DNA of 64,000 nucleotides, from contig CAWGPY010000010.1 of the NCBI GenBank assembly GCA_963824595.1, positions 128,883 through 192,882 on the forward strand. Direction: 5' to 3'. The position numbers were made by a program, and so were the translations under genes. Positions 60,979 through 64,000 of the stretch are shown here, piece after piece; positions within the stretch are counted from its first letter, which is position 1; each line of letters begins with the position of its first letter. Under the pieces are notes generated by a model. That model did not search any database, was not told where the DNA came from, and saw nothing but the letters and a program-made list of their open reading frames with translations. The DNA comes from Cybelea sp963824595. Its GTDB lineage: Bacteria; Vulcanimicrobiota; Vulcanimicrobiia; Vulcanimicrobiales; Vulcanimicrobiaceae.

Positions 60979-61107
60979 GCACCTCAATCGCTGCCGCCGC
61001 CAATAGGGAGAGCGATGAACCGTCAACGTGCGGAATCGCTAAAGCTTAGCTTACAACGCTAGAGTCGGCGTAGGTGACCTTTCGACACAAACCGAATCGG
61101 CGACAGC

Positions 61108-62827
61108 ATGCGAGCTGCCGTTCTCACTATCGTAACCCTGTCACTCGTAGCGGCAACGCCAGCGCCTTCGCCATCAGCGCAGACCTTATTGCGAGAGCGC
61201 GTCAAATACGTGTTCGTGATCTATCAAGAAAATCGCTCATTCGATCACTACTTCGGCACCTATCCCGGCGCCAATGGCATCTACACGCCGGCGGCTTACC
61301 TGCACGGCTTCACGCAATACAATCCTATCGCCAAGCGCTCAACTCACGCATTTCGGGTCACCACGCCCGATCTCGGCCTCGTCAACAACGCCCGTGCCCT
61401 CCTCGACACCGCCCTGCACGACAACGCCATGGACCGCTTCGTCACCGCCGAAGGCGCGTGGGCGCAGAGCCTCCCGCCCGCCAGCCAAAAAGCCCTCGGC
61501 ATGACCGATCCCGCCAGCGCCGCGTCGGTCGGGGACGAGTCGCTGGCACACGTGGATTGCGACACCATCCCCTACCTCTGGGCCTACGCCAACCGCTTCG
61601 CTCTCTAGGACTCGTTCTTCCGGCGCGCGCGCGCCGTCATCGCCCAGCAACGTCGAGATCATCGCCGCGCAGAACGGCGAGACCGAGTACGCGCGCTACG
61701 GTCCCACCGGGCCGCCCTACACCGCCGATCCCAAAGGCGGCTCCGGCCGCGGCGTGCCCATGTGGGTCGACCTCGACCCCGCTTGGGGTCCCTACAACAA
61801 AGACGACTTCAGCAAGAGAAGCAGGTCGATCAAACCTACGCTACCGTTCTGCTCAATCTCGAGGGCGTCGAAGCCGGCCAGGTGACGAAGTACGCACAAG
61901 ACGTCGCCGACGACATTGAGTTCCTCCGCGCCAAGGGTCAGTCGCCCGTCAACTGGACGTGGTACGAGCAAGGCTACGCCAATCCGGCCGATCCCGATCG
62001 CGTCACGCTCGTCACCCACCATCTCGCCCCGCATTACTTCGGCTACGTCGCCAACAACGACGTGATGGACCGCCACGTCGCCGACATCACGCAGTTCGCA
62101 TCGGACATCAACGCCGGCAAGCTCGGCGACGGCGGCCTCTTCTATCTCAAGGGCGGCTTCGGCAGCAATCTCGGCCTGCGCCCCGCCAGCGCCGCGCCGA
62201 ACACGTTCCTTGGCGACGACGATCATCCGGGCGAGTCGGATCTGCAGGCAAGTTGCCGAGGCCAACGTCGCCGCGCTCGTCAACCTCATCGCGCGCAGCA
62301 AGTACTGGAGCCAGTCGGCCATCGTCATCACGTGGGACGATCCCGGCGGTTACTGGGATCACGTCCCGCCGCCGCAGTGGCTCATCTGCCCCGACGGCCA
62401 TCCGTGCGGCAACGGCCAGCGCGTTCCGCTGTTACTGATCTCGCCTTACGCGCGCAACGGCGTCGCGCACGAGTACGACGATCAGGCGTCGGTGATCAAG
62501 TTCGCCGAGCACTCTTCGATCCCACGCCCGCTCGCGCAGCTGCCCGACGAGGCGCGTTACATGCCGTTCGGTCCCCGCGACGGCAGCGACCGCAACGGCG
62601 ACTTGGCGGGGGGCTTCGACGAAGCGCGGCTGCGCGGCGACACGCCACCGATCCCCGCGAGCGACGCTATCATCGCCGACGAGGACCAAAAGGCGATTCC
62701 CAGTCCGTGGTCGTGCGCGAGCGCTCGGCAACCGCCATCCCGTGCCGCCGCCGGCCGGCGTGTCCGCTATGCGTCGCTGCCCGGTTTCAACCCGCGCGCG
62801 CTGGTCGTTCCGATGAAATCACCGTAG
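61108..62827 (+). pseudogene. AcpA/phospholipase C-type phosphoesterase, degraded
   Basis: Starts with a signal peptide and the hallmark ENRSFDHYFGTYPG (PF04185). A TAG at 61606-61608 and three frame breaks (near 61,625, 61,805 and 62,250) split it. Conserved pieces include DTIPYLWAYANRFAL, NWTWYEQGY, APHYFGYVANND, SAIVITWDDPGGYWDH and SPYARNGV. The organism would have lost this exported phosphatase or, less likely, all breaks are errors. High GC returns within this gene, so it belongs to the host chromosome. Confidence 0.8.
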
Positions 62828-62833
62828 CGGGCT

Positions 62834-62876
62834 CCTTCGACTCCGGCGCTTCGCGCCTTCGGCTCAGGATGACAAG
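62834..62876. repeat. Dispersed repeat, inverted copy
   Basis: CCTTCGACTC...GGCTCAGGATGACAAG, the complement of the TTGTCATCCTGAGCC head. The GGCGC-TTC-GCGCC hairpin lies inside. Located 3' of the phosphoesterase remnant. Confidence 0.75.
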
Positions 62877-62921
62877 GGCGGCGGTCCCTTTACTTCCCTC
62901 AGGATTACGAGGAGCGAGCAG

Positions 62922-63039
62922 ATGCGCCCCGCTGACAGCAGCATGACGATGCTGGTGCTGGGCGTGGCTGCGGGCGGGTATTCCGTTCGCCTGCGGCGTC
63001 GCGGTGACCATCCAGAACGCGCTCAAGCTGTTCAAATAA
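62922..63039 (+). pseudogene. Small single-helix membrane protein, one frameshift
   Basis: ATG 62922 with GAGGAGCGAG upstream reads MRPADSSMTMLVLGVAAGG; skipping one G of the GGG run at about 62,979 gives IPFACGVAVTIQNALKLFK and a stop. A tiny membrane protein of about 38 residues. Recognised by composition only. Confidence 0.4.
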
Positions 63040-63143
63040 CAGCGGCCTTTCGGAGCCCGAGGCTTTGGCCCAGGCCGCGTCGTAAGGGAGCGAGGGGTCG
63101 CTGATGACAACCTCGTTAAGGGACACACGGGAGAAGGAACCCC

Positions 63144-63371
63144 ATGCGCGCAATCCTTGAGCGCGCTCTGCTCGTCCTGGGCTTGGGCATCAGCGCATTA
63201 TCGTTTTGGATCGCATACGACATTGCCGGGCGAGAACGCACGTGGCAGCTTATTTGCGTCGTTATCGGAACGCTCGCACTTGCGACCACGATTTATGGCC
63301 TTTACCGAGCACTTCGCAAAGCACGTCGCGACGACGTGAAAAACTCAGGGAGCAAGGGAGGTCCACGTTGA
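63144..63371 (+). CDS. Small two-helix membrane protein, 75 aa
   Basis: ATG 63144 with GAAGGAA upstream. Two transmembrane helices (LERALLVLGLGISALSFWIA and WQLICVVIGTLALATTIYGL) then a basic tail (RALRKARRDD). No family recognised. Overlaps the following gene start by four bases (TTGA). Confidence 0.6.
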   Translation: MRAILERALLVLGLGISALSFWIAYDIAGRERTWQLICVVIGTLALATTIYGLYRALRKARRDDVKNSGSKGGPR

Positions 63372-64000
63372 GGTCGGTCGTCACATGTGTGGTCGCCGCC
63401 GCCCTAACTCTGCCGTTGCCGGTCGGGCGAGCATCGGCGCAGAGCGGACCGACGCAGTATATCCTGCCGGACTCTTATTACGTAACCAGCGAGTGCAAGC
63501 GCCTTGCGACCCTGTATTCGGGCGTCACGTCACTCGCTGGGGCGCACCACGTCATCGCGCTGGCCTGTTCCGCCTATCATGGGGATGGCGATGCGTGGTT
63601 CGCGGCCATATCCGGGGCACGAGATGAGATCGATAGCTACAACTCCGATCCGCAACTTCATGAAGCCGTAACGCTGATTCCGACTCAGCCCGTCCCGGTC
63701 AAAGTGAATCGCCCCTACGTGCTGTTCCTCGCGCCAGATTTTGCTTGGGTCAAAGCCAATGGGTCGAACTTGTCGTTCCTTCACGACGCGTTTAGCACGT
63801 TCGGGGATGCCCTTGGCGGCCAGGGACTCGCGGTCTGGTTTAGCGGAAACGGCGACCCTGCGACGGTGGACGTGTCGCGGAGCGCGCGCTATTGCACGAA
63901 GGTGTTTCATTTAGGATCGCGCTACCATCTTTCGCTGAACACGGGACCGTATGTGGTAATAACCGGTATGCGCCCGGATCGTTGGACGACGGCAAACGAC
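63368..64000 (+). CDS. Secreted protein of unknown function, 3'-truncated, TTG start
   Basis: An uninterrupted 211-codon frame runs from TTG 63368 off the end of the window. The N-terminus is a signal peptide (MRSVVTCVVAAALTLPLPVG, cleavage near ASA). The mature part has two or three cysteines and aromatic-rich beta-type segments (NRPYVLFLAPDFAWVK, LAVWFSGNGDP). It is coupled to the previous small membrane protein by a TTGA overlap. No family recognised. Confidence 0.65.
   Translation, partial: MRSVVTCVVAAALTLPLPVGRASAQSGPTQYILPDSYYVTSECKRLATLYSGVTSLAGAHHVIALACSAYHGDGDAWFAAISGARDEIDSYNSDPQLHEAVTLIPTQPVPVKVNRPYVLFLAPDFAWVKANGSNLSFLHDAFSTFGDALGGQGLAVWFSGNGDPATVDVSRSARYCTKVFHLGSRYHLSLNTGPYVVITGMRPDRWTTAND

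Noticed and set aside
62787..63128. Minus-strand frame with ILSRRREAPESKE
   Set aside because: This is the translated dispersed repeat, a common false protein.
1..64000. CRISPR arrays, rRNA genes, intact insertion sequences
   Set aside because: I looked for regularly spaced direct repeats, rRNA core segments and transposase motifs with terminal inverted repeats and found none.

Overview
The window is a high-GC chromosomal segment from a didermic-type bacterium. Single-copy core genes (minC-minD-minD-minE-rodA, an RNase E/G family gene, ftsEX, a lipoylated 2-oxoglutarate dehydrogenase) are mixed with many solvent-tolerant, soil-type enzymes. The gene mix and protein style remind me of the Eremiobacterota/Vulcanimicrobiota (WPS-2), with Chloroflexota or Actinomycetota relatives as alternatives. 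This is an inference, as there is no rRNA gene to check it.

Layout. 1-2.9 kb: lysine catabolism pair kdd-kamA and a small membrane protein. 2.9-9.8 kb: an exported S9 peptidase, an alpha/beta hydrolase, a secreted unknown protein, a P450, a DUF2079 membrane protein and a LOG-type phosphoribohydrolase. 9.8-13.8 kb: lipoyl-E2-E1 2-oxoglutarate dehydrogenase, apparently one fused gene interrupted by a one-base shift. 13.8-20.3 kb: a TsdA-like dihaem cytochrome with an exported DsrE-like partner, dienelactone hydrolase, RmuC, peroxiredoxin, acyl-CoA dehydrogenase. 20.4-26 kb: ftsE-ftsX-M23 peptidase-S41-S41, a division/peptidoglycan-remodelling cluster. 26-32.9 kb: minC-minD-minD-minE-rodA-RNase E/G on the minus strand, most joints being 4-base overlaps. 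33-44.9 kb: M48 protease, DUF697 protein, Vgb-like propeller, NRAMP-like transporter, histone-H1-like protein, epimerase, hydrolase, a remarkable GH1/solute-binding chimera, Uma2, YecA-like. 44.9-53.9 kb: MFS pump with divergent HTH regulator, an ECF41 sigma factor with its CMD partner, alcohol dehydrogenase, VOC protein, retropepsin-PDZ protease and serine hydrolase. Two good ECF41-type promoters (TGTCACA-like, 16 bases, CGTC) link the sigma factor to its own operon and to the VOC gene.

At about 53.96 kb a tRNA 3'-end-like sequence borders a truncated tyrosine integrase, and base composition drops visibly. A 13-base copy of the tRNA T-loop recurs at 60,013, so roughly 54.0-60.0 kb looks like a degraded integrative element. 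Its cargo is a papain-like protease, an unknown 209-residue protein and a two-helix membrane protein, followed by a secreted protein and a lipoprotein. Just outside lies a DpnI/DRP-like methyl-directed endonuclease gene with its two domains in swapped order, broken by two single-base deletions. A degraded AcpA/PLC-type phosphoesterase and a partial secreted protein end the window.

Sequence quality matters here. I count about a dozen single-base frame breaks in otherwise well-conserved genes, mostly one extra base and concentrated at 42-63 kb. Some may be assembly errors, so genes called broken may be intact in the organism. A dispersed TTGTCATCCTGA-type repeat with a small hairpin sits mainly at convergent gene ends.
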